Origin: Closterium sp. NIES-65
Lineage: Eukaryota > Streptophyta > Zygnematophyceae > Desmidiales > Closteriaceae
Assembly (NCBI GenBank): GCA_948144175.1
Contig: CANXME010002307.1
Coordinates: 1,509,001 to 1,573,000, forward strand
Direction: 5' to 3'
DNA: 64,000 bases
Shown: positions 48,501-57,784 of the stretch, piece after piece
How positions within the stretch are numbered: the first letter of the stretch is position 1
Layout of the letters: each line of letters opens with the position of its first letter
Made by a program: the position numbers and the translations under genes
Notes under the pieces: model-generated
The model's database searches: none
What the model saw: only the letters and a program-made list of their open reading frames with translations
What the model was told of the DNA's origin: nothing

Positions 48501-48870
48501 CCAGACCAACCGACGCTCCTCTCAGGGGTACTGCTTCACCCTTGGGAGCGGAATTGTCAGTTGGCGCTCCACCAGGTCGTCTGCAGTCTCCCTCTCGTCA
48601 TGTGAGGCAGAGCTCTACGCAGGCACCATGGCTGCTCAGGAGGCCCGTTGGCTCACCTTCCTACTCCAGGAGCTTGGTTTCCCACAGTCCACCCCCACCC
48701 TTAGGTGTGACAACCAGAGTACCATCCACATCTCTCAAGACCATGTGTATCACACCCGCATCAAGCATATTTAACTTCGGCACTTCTTCATCCGTGGCCT
48801 TGTCCAGCAGGAGCAGTTGACAGTGGAGTACGTTGCATCTGACTGCAACCTGGCTGATCTGTTCACCAAG
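45560..48870 (+). pseudogene. Copia pol remnants: integrase, RT, RNase H
   Basis: Domains in copia order. A post-protease segment has CLPSLCHNLV. The pre-integrase zinc region has HHRLGHPNF and CLDCTKSK near 45860-46000. The integrase core has HLDVWGP, RLHSDGG and DSPQQNGIAKS near 46050-46370. A Pro-rich linker follows to about 47150. RT has KWLFHVKQ, FEIKSMDASSAFLQ and YVDDFILV at about 47520-47990. RNase H and the C-terminal part have YTDSSWADD, SSCEAELYA and the typical end VEYVASDCNLADLFTKPL near 48840. The region has several breaks and is a fossil. Minus-strand frames over it are shadows. Its sequence type is close to the copia at 58875. Confidence 0.9.
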
Positions 48871-48959
48871 CCCCTTCGGACAGTTCCCCACCACCGTCTC
48901 CTTGGCGCCATGGGGCTCTGTGCTCCACCCTCTCTGCCCTGACTTCGATTGACGCCTAT

Positions 48960-48967
48960 GGGGGGGG
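48960..48967 (+). other. Polypurine tract of the nested copia element
   Basis: Eight consecutive G directly before the 3' LTR, in the place where second-strand priming occurs. Confidence 0.7.
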
Positions 48968-49257
48968 TGTTAGTGTTAGCCTTCAATCTCACACTTTGTG
49001 CTTTGTATTTTCTATATACTAGAGTAGTGTGGCTTGCACATTGTGTTTGGTTGGGTGTACACCTACATCCCAACCAAACCTAATTGTAATCTCCAAGCAA
49101 TCTCCAACCCACCAATTAGAGATTGCCTTGGGATTACCCCCAATCCCTAGGGATTGCCTCTGATTCCCTTCCCCAACTATTCCTTACCCTTCTTGGATGT
49201 ACTTAAAGAGCTTCAAGCTCATTACTAATGTATCGCTTCTAAGCCTAAGTTCTAACA
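48968..49257 (+). repeat. 3' LTR of the nested copia element
   Basis: TGTTAGTGTTAGCC to AGTTCTAACA, the partner of 44882-45170. The satellite resumes immediately after it. Confidence 0.92.
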
Positions 49258-52200
49258 GCCCTCACTTTGTTTCCCCTCACTTCCATTCCCCCTCACTCTC
49301 TTCCCCCTCACTACATTTCCCATCACTTTTATTTCCCCTCACTCTTTTTCCCCTCACTTCCTATCCCTCTTACTCCATTCCCCCTCACTTCATTGCCCCT
49401 CACTTCCATTCCCCCTCACTCTCTTGCCCCTCACTTCATTTCCCCTCACTTGTATTCACCCTCACTCAATTTCCCCTCACTTTCATTACCCCACATCCCT
49501 GTCCCCCTCACTTTGATTCCCCTCACTTCCGTTCCCCCTCACTCTCTTACCCCTCACTACATTTCCCTTCACTTTTATTTCCCCTCACTCTTTTTCCCCT
49601 CACATCCATTCCATCTCACTCCATTCCCCCTCACTTCATTTCCACTCACTTCCATCCCCCCTCCCCCTCTTCCCCCTCACTTCATTTCCCCTCACCTTTA
49701 TTCCCCCTCACTCAATTTCCCCTCACTTCCATTCCCCCTCACTCTCTTACCCCCCACTTATATTTCCCCTCACTACATTTACCCTCACTCTTTTTCCCTT
49801 CACTTCCATTCCCTCTCACTCCATCCCCCCTCGCTTCATTTCCCCTCACTCTTCTTCCCCTCACTTCCATTCCCCCTCACTTCATTTCCCCTCACTTCCA
49901 TGCCCTCTCATTCTCTTCCTCCTCACTTCATTACCCCTCACTTGTATTACCCCTCACTCAATTTCCCCTCACTTCCATTCCCCCTCACTCTCTTACCCCC
50001 CACTTATATTTCCCCTCACTACATTTACCCTCACTCTTTTTCCCTTCACTTCCATTCCCTCTCACTCCATCCCCCCTCGCTTCATTTCCCCTCACTCTTC
50101 TTCCCCTCACTTCCATTCCCCCTCACTTCATTTCCCCTCACTTCCATGCCCTCTCATTCTCTTCCTCCTCACTTCATTTCCCCTCACTTGTATTACCCCT
50201 CACTCAATTTCCCCTCACTTCCATTCCCCCTCATCCCTGTCCTCCTAACTTTGTTTCCCCTCGCTTCCGTTCCCCCTCACTCTCTTACCCCTCACTACAT
50301 TTCCCCTCAATTTTATTTCCACTTACTCGTTTTACCCTCACTCCATTCCCCCTCACTTCATTTCCCCTCACTTCCATCCCCCCTCACTCTCTTCCCCCTC
50401 ACTCAATTTCCCCTCACTCCCATTCCCCCTCATCCCTGTCCCACTCACTTTGTTTCCCCTCACCTCCATTCCCCCTCACTCTCTTCCCCCTCACTACATT
50501 TCCCATCACTTTTTTTCCCCTCACTCTTTTTCCCCTCACTTCCATTCCCTCTCACTCCATTCCCCCTCACTTCATTTCCCATCACTTCAATCCCCCCTCA
50601 CTCTCTTCCCCCTCACTTCATTTCCCCTCACTTGTATTCCCCCTCACTCAATTTCCCCTCACTTCCATTCCCCCTCGTCCCTGTCCCCCTCACTTCTTTT
50701 CCCCTCACTTCCATTCACCCTCACTCTCTTATCCCTCACTACATTTCCCCTCACTTTTATTTCCCCTCACTCTTCTTCCCCTCACTTCAATTCCCTCTCT
50801 CTCCATTCCCCCTCACTTCATTTCCCCTCACTTCCATCCCCCCTCACTTCAATTCCCATCACTTGTATTCCCCCTTAATCACTTCCCCTCACTTCCGTTC
50901 CCCCTCATCCTTGTCCCCCTCACTTTGTTTCCCCTCACTTCCATTCCCCCTCACTCTCTCACCCCTCACTACATTTCCCATCACTTTTATCTCCCCTCAC
51001 TCTTTTTCCCCTCACTTCCTATCCCTCTCACTCCATTCCCCCTCGCTTCATTTCCCCTCACTCTCATCTCCCCTCACTCTCTTGCCCCTCACTTCATTTC
51101 CCCTTACTTCTATTCCCCCTCACTCAATTTCCCCTCACTTTCATTACCCCACATCCCTGTCCCCCTCACTTTGTTTCCCCTCACTTCCATTCCCCCTCAC
51201 TCTCTTCCCCCTCACTACATTTCCCTTCACTTTTTATTTCCCCTCACTCTTTTTCCCCTCACTTCCATTCCCTCCCACTCCATTTCCCCTCACTTCCATC
51301 CCCCCTCCCCCTCTTTCCCCTCACTTTATTTCACCTCACCTGTATTCCCCCTCACTCAATTTCCCCTCACTTCCATTCCCCCTCACTCTCTTACCCCTCA
51401 CTTTTATTTCACCTCACTTTTATTTTCCCTCACTCTTTTTCCCCTCACTTCCATTCCCTCTCACTCCATTCCCCCTCATTTCATTTCCCCTCACTTCCAT
51501 CCTCCCTCACTCTCTTCCCCCTCACTTGATTTCCCCTCACTTCTATACCCCCTCACTCAATTTCCCCTCCCTTCCATTCCCCCTCACTCTCTTCCCCCTT
51601 TCTTCATTTCCCGTCACTTGTATTCCCCCTCACTCAATTTCCCCTCACTTCCATTCCCTCTCACTCCATTCCCCCTCACTTCATTTCCCCTCACTTCATT
51701 TCCCCTCACTTCCATCCCCCCTCACTCTCTTTCCCCTCACTTCATTTCCCCTCACTCAATTTCCCCTCACTTCCATTCCCCCTCATCCCTGTCCCCCTAA
51801 CTTTGTTTCCCCTCGCTTCCATTCCCCCTCACTCTCTCACCCCTCACTACATTTCGCCTCACTTTTATTTCCCCTCACTCTTGTTCCCCTCACTTCCATT
51901 CCCTCGCACTCCATTCCCCCTCACTTCATTTCCCCTCACTTCCATCCCCCCTCACTCTCTTTCCCCTCACTCAATTTCCCCTCACTTCCATTCCCCCTCA
52001 TCCCTGTCCCCCTAACTTAGTTTCCCCTCTCTTCCATTCCCCCTCACTCTCTCACCCCTAACTACATTTCCCCTCACTTTTATTTCACCTCACTCTTTTT
52101 CCCCTCACTTCCATTCCCTCTCACTCCATTCCCCCTCACTTCATTTCCCCTCACTTCCATCCCCCCTCACTCTCTTTCCCCTCACTCAATTTCCCCTCAC

Positions 52201-53213
52201 TTCCATTCCCCCTTATCCCTGTCCCCCTAACTTTGTTTTCCCTCGCTTCCATTCCCCCTCACTCTCTCACCCCTCACTACATTTCCCCTCACTTTTATTT
52301 CCCCTCAGTCTTTTTCCCCTCACTTCCATTCCCTCTCACTCCATTCCCCCTCACTTCATTTCCCCTCACTTCCATCCCCCCTCACTTCATTCCCCCTCAC
52401 CCAATTTCCCCTCACTTCCATTCCCCCTCATCCCTGTCCCCCTAACTTTGTTTCCCCTCGCTTCCATTCCCCCTCACTCTCTCACCCCTCACTACATTTC
52501 CCCTCAATTTTATTTCCCCTCACTCTTTTTCCCCTCACTTCCATTCCCTCTCACTCCATTTCCCCTCACTTCATTTCCCCTCACTTCCATTCCCTCTCAC
52601 TCTCTTCCCCCTCATTTCAATTCCCATCACTTGTATCACTCACTTCCCCTCACTTCAATTCCCCCTCATCCCTGTCCCCCTCACTTTGTTTCCCCTCACT
52701 TCAATCCCCCCTCACTCTCTTCCCCCTCACTACATTTCCCATCACTTTTATTTCCCCTCACTCTTTTTCCCCTCACTTCCTATCCCTCTCACTCCATTCC
52801 CCCTCACTTCATTTCCCCTCACTTCCATCCCCCCTCACTCTCTTGCCCCTCACTTCATTTCCCTTAACTTGAATTCTCCCTCACTCAATTTCCCCTCACT
52901 TCCATTCCCCGTCATCCCTGTCCCCCTCACTTTGTTTCCTCTCACTTCCCTTCTCTCTCACTCTCTTATCCCTCACTACATTTCCCCTCACTTTTATTTC
53001 CCCTCACTCTTTTTCCCCTCACTTCCATTCCCCTCACTCCATTTCCCCTCATTTCCTTTCCCCTCACTTCCATCCCCCCTCACTCTCTTCCCCCTTACTT
53101 CAATTCCCCACACTTGTATTCCCCCTCACTCAATTTCCCCTCACTTCCATTCCCCCTCACTCTCTTCCCCCTCACTTCATTTCCCCTCACTTGAATTCCC
53201 CCTCACTCAATAT
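49258..53213. repeat. 15-16-bp satellite, right part
   Basis: Continuation of the array that begins at 39985, with the same tails and the same order of about 16 units per 246 bp, roughly 255 units. The first bases (CTCACTTTG) are exactly what follows CCTGTCCCC in intact higher-order repeats elsewhere, so the two parts were one array before the copia insertion. The long plus-strand frames are composition by-products. Confidence 0.95.
49736..50227. repeat. Near-identical adjacent 246-bp higher-order units
   Basis: Two successive 246-bp units share unusual variants (TACCCCCCAC at 49748 and 49994, ATTTACCCTC, CCCTCGCTTC, TTCTCTTCCTCC) and differ at about one base. This shows that single higher-order units are still being duplicated locally. 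Confidence 0.9.
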
Positions 53214-53256
53214 CTGAATTGCTCACATCCCTTTTCTCCCATCCCTTTTCTCACTC
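53214..53256 (+). repeat. Junction carrying two units of the 14-bp satellite
   Basis: After the last CTCACTCAAT unit the sequence reads CATCCCTTTTCTCCC followed by ATCCCTTTTCTC, that is, two units of the 14-bp satellite found 24 kb upstream. One more CTCACTCAATTTC follows before gypsy RT sequence begins. The same CTCACATCCCTTTT variant occurs within the upstream array. Confidence 0.85.
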
Positions 53257-54120
53257 AATTTCGGAATAAGCAGCAGTACTTAGCCGATTTAGAAGCAGTA
53301 TTTACAGTCTTAGACAAACACAAACTACCGACCAAGGGTTCCAAGTGCGAGTTTTTCAGGATAGACAAGAGCTTTTGGGGCATGTGATTTCCGAGGCTGG
53401 AGTCGAAATCGACCTGAAGAAACTGGACACGGTGAAAGCGTCGAACCCCCCTACGAACATCACGGAGCTGCAGAGTTTCTTAGGATTTGTCAATTACGTG
53501 CGTCTGTTCGTCCCCGACATGGCACGCTTAATTGCCTCACTGACGGATTTACTGCGGAAGGGGATGATTTTTACGTGGGGGGGGGAAGAGCATGCTGCCT
53601 TCTCTACCTTGAAAAATGTTCTCTGTTCACCGCCCGTACTGCGCATCGCCGACCCACATCGCCTATTCGAGGTGGTTACCGATGCAAGCGACATCGCCAT
53701 CGGAGCCGTACTACTACAAGACTTCAGCAACGGTTTACAGCCCATCGCATACGAATCATGAAAGTTGCATCCACCCAAGAAGAATTACCCGATACACGAC
53801 CGCGAAATGCTTGCGATCGTGCATGCGTTCAAAGTGTGGCGCTGCTACTTGGCCGGCGCCGACGTGACAGTACGGACAGACCACAAATCGCTACAGTACC
53901 TCCGTGCGCAACCCCACCTCAACCCACGACAAATCCACTGGCTCAACTACCTCGAGTCGAATTTTCACTACACGGTCACCTACAAAAAGGGGGCATCGAA
54001 CATCGCCGACGCATTAACCCGGCCCACAGCCCGAATTCACGCCATACTACGCGCCCAAACCAGCCCACTGCTGTTAGGCCTATTTACCCACGGTTATCAG
54101 ATTGACCCATTTTTTACAGG
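53256..54120 (+). pseudogene. Ty3/gypsy RT end and RNase H
   Basis: The sequence opens in the RT thumb (HKLPTKGSKCEFF, then GHVISEAGVEIDLKKLDTVK and LQSFLGFVNYVRLFVPDM). RNase H follows with VVTDASDIAIGAVLLQD, YPIHDREMLAIVHAFKVWR, RTDHKSLQYL and the end GASNIADALTRP. The gypsy-type stretch LLLGLFTHGYQIDPFF closes it. It belongs with the gag and protease on the far side of the satellite, judged by strand, family and order. It is broken. Confidence 0.88.
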
Positions 54121-54690
54121 CGGAAATTCGCAGCAGTTTGCAGCAGCAGTTGCCCGTATGTCATTCGCACGGGTGTTTGTGCTGGTCAGACATGCAGGAA
54201 GCTTCACATTCAGCACCGCTGCTTCTCCCGCCTCGACGACGCTTGGCGTGCTGAGTTTGGTGACGACGTCGAGCTCCCTTCCTGGGCAGATCTGCTTAGG
54301 TCTAGGATTGCTATCTTTGACCTAGACTTTGATGCTATTCTTTGTGCTATGTATGCTTTGTCTGTTAGTGCTGAGGGTGACTTTTACCGGTGTGTGCCGC
54401 CTGACCCAGGTATAGCTGCTGCTGCTCTAGGTGCTAGTGAGTCTGGTCCTCTCCCTGGTACTGCTCCTGCTCAGGCCTTGCACACCTTCACGTTGGACTC
54501 AGGCGCCTCGCGCTGTTTCTTTCGTGACACCACCACTCTCACTCCTCTCCCTGCACCTGTCCCGGTCAGACTGGCTGACCCCTCTGGGGGCCTGGTCGTT
54601 GCCCGTTCCTCCACTGTCCTCCCGTGTCCGGCGGTTCCGACCAGCTCACTGTTAGGTCTTCACCTCCCCTCGTTCTCTACGAACTTGGTG
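54120..54690 (+). mobile_element. Ty1/copia fragment (Gag end and protease)
   Basis: It encodes a Gag-end zinc-knuckle region with CFSRLDDAWRAEF, then FDLDFDAILCAMYALSVSAE, the protease site TLDSGASRCFFRDTTTLTP and PSFSTNLVS. It matches, domain for domain, the copia at 61300-61815 (FDLDFDAILAAMYAV, TVDSGASRSFFRDCTTLTP, PSFSTNLVS). The two are clearly the same family but diverged. It starts where gypsy sequence stops and ends where a 20-bp minisatellite starts, so it is a fossil piece. Confidence 0.85.
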
Positions 54691-54700
54691 AGTACCGCTG

Positions 54701-54930
54701 CCTCACCATCCCATCGCGTGCCTCACCATCCCATCGCGGGCCTCACCATCCCATCGCGGGCCTCACCATCCCATCGCGTGCCTCACCATCCCATCGCGGG
54801 CCTCACCATCCCACCGCGTGCCTCACCATCCCATCGCATGCCTCACCATCCCACCGCGTGCCTCACCATCTCGTTGCATGCCTCGCCATCCCATTGCGTC
54901 CCACCGCGTGCCTCATCATCCCATCGCGTG
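54701..54930. repeat. 20-bp minisatellite (CCTCACCATCCCATCGCGTG)
   Basis: Ten consecutive 20-bp units plus one and a half at the end. Variants are CGCGGG or CGCATG for CGCGTG, and CCACCG for CCATCG. It begins about ten bases after the recognisable copia protease sequence, so it probably expanded at or beside that breakpoint. There are no unique spacers, so it is not a CRISPR array. Confidence 0.95.
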
Positions 54931-55260
54931 CCGACACCCGTCCCCTCACCTCACCACCCTGTGGTCCTCTGCCCTCTGCTCTCCCTTCCGGATCCCTCTG
55001 TCGCCACCTCTGCCCCCTGTCGCCTGCACAGCGCAGCTAAGAGGAGCACCAAAAGACAGCCTTGGATTTCAAATGCGCATTCATGGAGCACTCTCCTGGC
55101 CACTTCCAAGTATTCTCAGGATTCTCGTTCAGGATTCTCAGAACCATCTTTGCCCTCCCGTGCACCCCTGCAGTCTCCTCAGCGCTCACGCCTGTGCTCT
55201 ACCCCACTGCAGCAGCCCAACTGGGAGGAGCAGCCAAGGGAGGCGCCACCCTGCCAGTCT
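54931..55260. other. Unassigned DNA between minisatellites
   Basis: C-rich, moderately complex sequence. Open frames run in from the minisatellite without any known domain. A small direct repeat (GGATTCTC near 55120 and 55133) is visible. No gene is called. Confidence 0.5.
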
Positions 55261-55427
55261 CCTCCACGTGAGTGCCTGTCTGTCTCCTCCACGTGAGTGC
55301 CTGTCTGTCTCCTCTACGTGAGTGCCTGTCTGTCTCCTCCACGTGAGTGCCTGTCTGTCTCCTCCGCGTGAGTGCCTGTATGTCTCCTCCGCGTGAGTGC
55401 CTGTCTGTCTCCTCCACGTGGGCGCTC
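55261..55427. repeat. 25-bp minisatellite containing G-box motifs
   Basis: Six full 25-bp units plus a partial seventh, with unit starts every 25 bases from 55261. The core is CCTCCACGTGAGTGCC followed by TGTCTGTCT. The palindrome CACGTG is present in units 1, 2, 4 and 7 and is changed to TACGTG or CGCGTG in the others. Confidence 0.95.
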
Positions 55428-56397
55428 ATCTTTGCACGAATGTAGCTACTGCTGGCAGCAGTGCGCTATCGCCATGCCTGTATGCTCCACGTGCGTAGCG
55501 CCACTGCTATTGTGCCACTTTAGCACGTTGCTATGTCTCTGTCGGAACCCGCTGGAAGCAACCCACTCACCAACTACAGCATCGGCAGCCTCTCTTATCA
55601 ACCCTCCATATTCTTGCCGCACTCCCCCCTAGTAGCAACACTCCCACCAACATGTATTGCCTTGTCATCGCTACCCCCCTCAACCATCTCTTGCTACCAT
55701 GTTCCCAGTCCTTTGTATTCTTACCTGCCTCTCCCCTTTTTGCACCACTACCCTTAGGGAGAAACAAGTACCGCTGCCTTGATCGTCAACCCCTCCCAAC
55801 CTGTCTATTATTCCTTCCCCCTTGCCTCCCCCTCGCAGCAACACTCTCGCGAAGATCAACTACCTCATCATCGTAGTCAACCCCACTCAACCCCTTCGGT
55901 TGGTCAAGGTCTCCCTCTCACCCCCCTCCTCCGCCTCTCCCTCCATCCCCTCCTCCTCCTCCACCTCCCCTCTCTCCCTCGCTTGCACGTGGGTCGCCCC
56001 CCTCCCCGCGGTGTGGGTCTGCCGAGGAACAGCCATGGCGGCTCAGGTCTCCCCAGCAGCCAAGGCGGTGGCAGCGCTGCCAGCACTGCCTGCAGGGGCG
56101 AGGAGTGCATGTGTGGTTGGAGTGAGTGTGGGAGGGGGGGTCGCTGCGACCCAAGCGGCACAAGGGGCGTTGGAGAGGGTGGCGGAACAAGTGCAGTGAG
56201 GCTATGGTTCGCTGCGGCCTGTCTCTGGATTGTTGTGAGCTGCTAGGACTGCTGCCAACAAGCACTTACTATAACATCACCTTTTAGCACCTTCAATATT
56301 CTGGATTGCCCACCATCTACCACACAATGCACAACCTGGCAACTAAACATACTGCAGCTCCAGGCAACTAAATATGGGCAGGAAGAGATGCTGCTGA
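55428..56397. other. Unassigned DNA; no convincing gene
   Basis: Several overlapping short frames exist on both strands. The most protein-like is an Ala/Val/Gly-rich plus-strand stretch after ATGGCGGCTCAGG near 56036, which ends by 56199. It has no known domain and competes with frames in other phases, so no CDS is called. A further CACGTG lies near 55488. The CT-rich tract at 55910-55980 is simple sequence. Confidence 0.45.
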
Positions 56398-56580
56398 GGG
56401 TACATTGGGGCCTTGACACGTCACAAAAATTCGTGTCAATAAATCTTTTATACCGCTCTATACCGTCGAAACGTTTCGATAATGTTTGATACTTGGGTGT
56501 AATTCGGTGTAGCCCGGCCCAGAGCAGTACACGCGATTGTGACGTGTATTTTTTGTGACGTGTCAAGGCCGAATTTACCC
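56398..56580. mobile_element. Small non-autonomous DNA transposon (MITE)
   Basis: A 183-bp element with long terminal inverted repeats. The left end GGGTACATTGGGGCC and the right end GGCCGAATTTACCC are near reverse complements, and inside them GGCCTTGACACGTCACAAAAA is answered by TTTTTGTGACGTGTCAAGGCC. It is flanked by TGA on both sides (56395-56397 and 56581-56583), a possible 3-bp target duplication as in PIF/Harbinger-type elements, although TGA is not their usual TWA. A 14-bp perfect palindrome, TCGAAACGTTTCGA, sits at 56466-56479. It has no coding capacity, so it would depend on a transposase elsewhere. Confidence 0.85.
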
Positions 56581-56583
56581 TGA

Positions 56584-57784
56584 AGCGCAGGGGGTAATAC
56601 GCGGAGGAGTGGGAGAGGGGCGGCAGGGGTCGGAGTATGGTTCCACGGGAGGATTGTTGGAGAGGACAAAGCAGAGGGAGCTACAAGAGGGATGACGAAG
56701 CATTGAGGGGAAGAGGGGAGGGCAGAGGGGGAATAGGCAGGGAATGGTGCAGTGAGGCGGAGCAAGATGCATGTTCCAAAGAAGCCATACATCCTCCCAC
56801 CCTCCCCCCACCATACTGTTTCCTCTCTCTTGTCGGGGGATTCCAAAATGGGTGGGTCGTGGGGCATCACAGAAATTCAATGCGTTGTCAGGTCTGCTCT
56901 GCACCCTCCTCACCCCCGTACCCTTCCACTTGCACGGAGGGGGTCGGAGAGACGAATAGGCAGGCATCCTTGCGAGCCATTCCAAGAGAGGGGAGGGGTG
57001 CGCGGAGGGGAGGGCGGAGGGGAGGAGGAATGATGGCATGTGGCGGCTCGAGGGATGTACAGGGGCAGGGTCTGCGAGGGACGTGTACTGTTCATCAGAA
57101 AAATGTGAAACTGCCGAGTATGGAGGGGGGGGGGGGGGGAGGGGGTCATTTTTCGAGTTGGAGGCTGATGGTTTTCCATCGTTTATGAGGTGATATCTGG
57201 TGCACCATTTTCCCCGGCAGTTTATCATCGAGTATGACGAGGAATTGCAGCAGATTGTCGAAGCCTCTTCTAGTCAAACACGACTTTCCCCCTTGATCCC
57301 CGTTTATCACTGTTTGCAGACACGCACTGTACACGTGGAGGACAAATCGTGGTTGGAGGTGGTTTACGCTGAGTTTCCGATTGCGTGGTTACGAGCGTTT
57401 TCATTGGTCGTTTATTTGCTGGGTTGTAATTGCGATAGATTGCGGGATGTCTGGAGCGTTTGCCACACACTGGTTGTCCTTTGGCGAGGAACCGTTTGTG
57501 GTGTGCTGGCCACGTCATGGAATTGTAGGTTACCGCTATGTAACCAATTTCGAACATTCCAAACACAGCCTTGTTTCTGTTATGTATTTCATGTAATGGA
57601 ACTAATTTCATACTGTTGGATTTGGTAGTAATTATGCAACAGAATGTTGGATTCAACTCCAGACTTAACCCTAGCCACCTTTTAACCGATGCTACTGTAT
57701 AAACTAGGTAAAGTGTTTGGGCGGGAAAACCTATAAAGGTTTGGCAAGGGCAGAACATGTTGTCGATTCAATGTCTCGCTGTCT
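56584..57784. other. Unassigned unique DNA right of the MITE
   Basis: The first half is purine-rich, with a run of 15 G, then A, then 5 G at 57125-57145. The second half is AT-richer. Competing open frames on both strands (up to 217 codons on the minus strand, Pro/Ser-rich, and 142 on the plus strand from 57200) have no recognisable domain, and no CDS is called. A TATAAA-like stretch inside the short hairpin AAACCTATAAAGGTTT lies near 57730, shortly before the 181-bp satellite. Confidence 0.45.

Larger units (their letters stand above)
44882..49257 (+). mobile_element. Ty1/copia LTR retrotransposon inserted in the satellite, broken
   Basis: The element is 4376 bp, with LTRs at 44882-45170 (289 bp) and 48968-49257 (290 bp). 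They begin TGTTAG, and the 3' copy ends CTAACA, a 6-bp terminal inverted repeat. They differ at about 15 positions plus one indel, near 5 percent, suggesting an insertion of moderate age. The flanks CCCCT and GCCCT are a 4-of-5 match to a target duplication. The satellite continues in register on the far side (CCTGTCCCCCT, then CTCACTTTG). Internal parts recognised are a primer site, pre-integrase and integrase, RT, RNase H and an 8-G purine tract. The coding region has several breaks. It is smaller than a typical copia. Confidence 0.92.
37772..54120 (+). mobile_element. Ty3/gypsy LTR element, broken, with a satellite and a copia nested inside
   Basis: Recognisable parts in order: the end of a 5' LTR with a TATA-like box, a primer site, gag, a zinc-knuckle region, protease and linker (to about 39980), then about 13.3 kb of 15-16-bp satellite containing a separate copia element, and then the RT end and RNase H (53256-54120). 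RNase H motifs and the DALTRP end place it in Ty3/gypsy. A copia fragment follows immediately. No integrase and no 3' LTR were recognised in the window, so the right end is approximate. It is a fossil with several breaks besides the large insertions, and older than the copia at 44882, which sits inside its satellite. Confidence 0.85.

Noticed and set aside
39985-53213. Ser/Pro-rich frames in the 15-16-bp satellite resembling cell-wall extensins
   Set aside because: They overlap in several phases, lack a signal peptide and follow the satellite unit exactly. They are translated repeat, not a hydroxyproline-rich protein gene.
54701-54930. CRISPR-like reading of the 20-bp minisatellite
   Set aside because: Units are contiguous with only point variants and no spacers.
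56575-57228. Minus-strand 217-codon Pro/Ser-rich frame
   Set aside because: It has no recognised domain, overlaps the MITE edge and competing frames, and its composition follows the purine-rich DNA.
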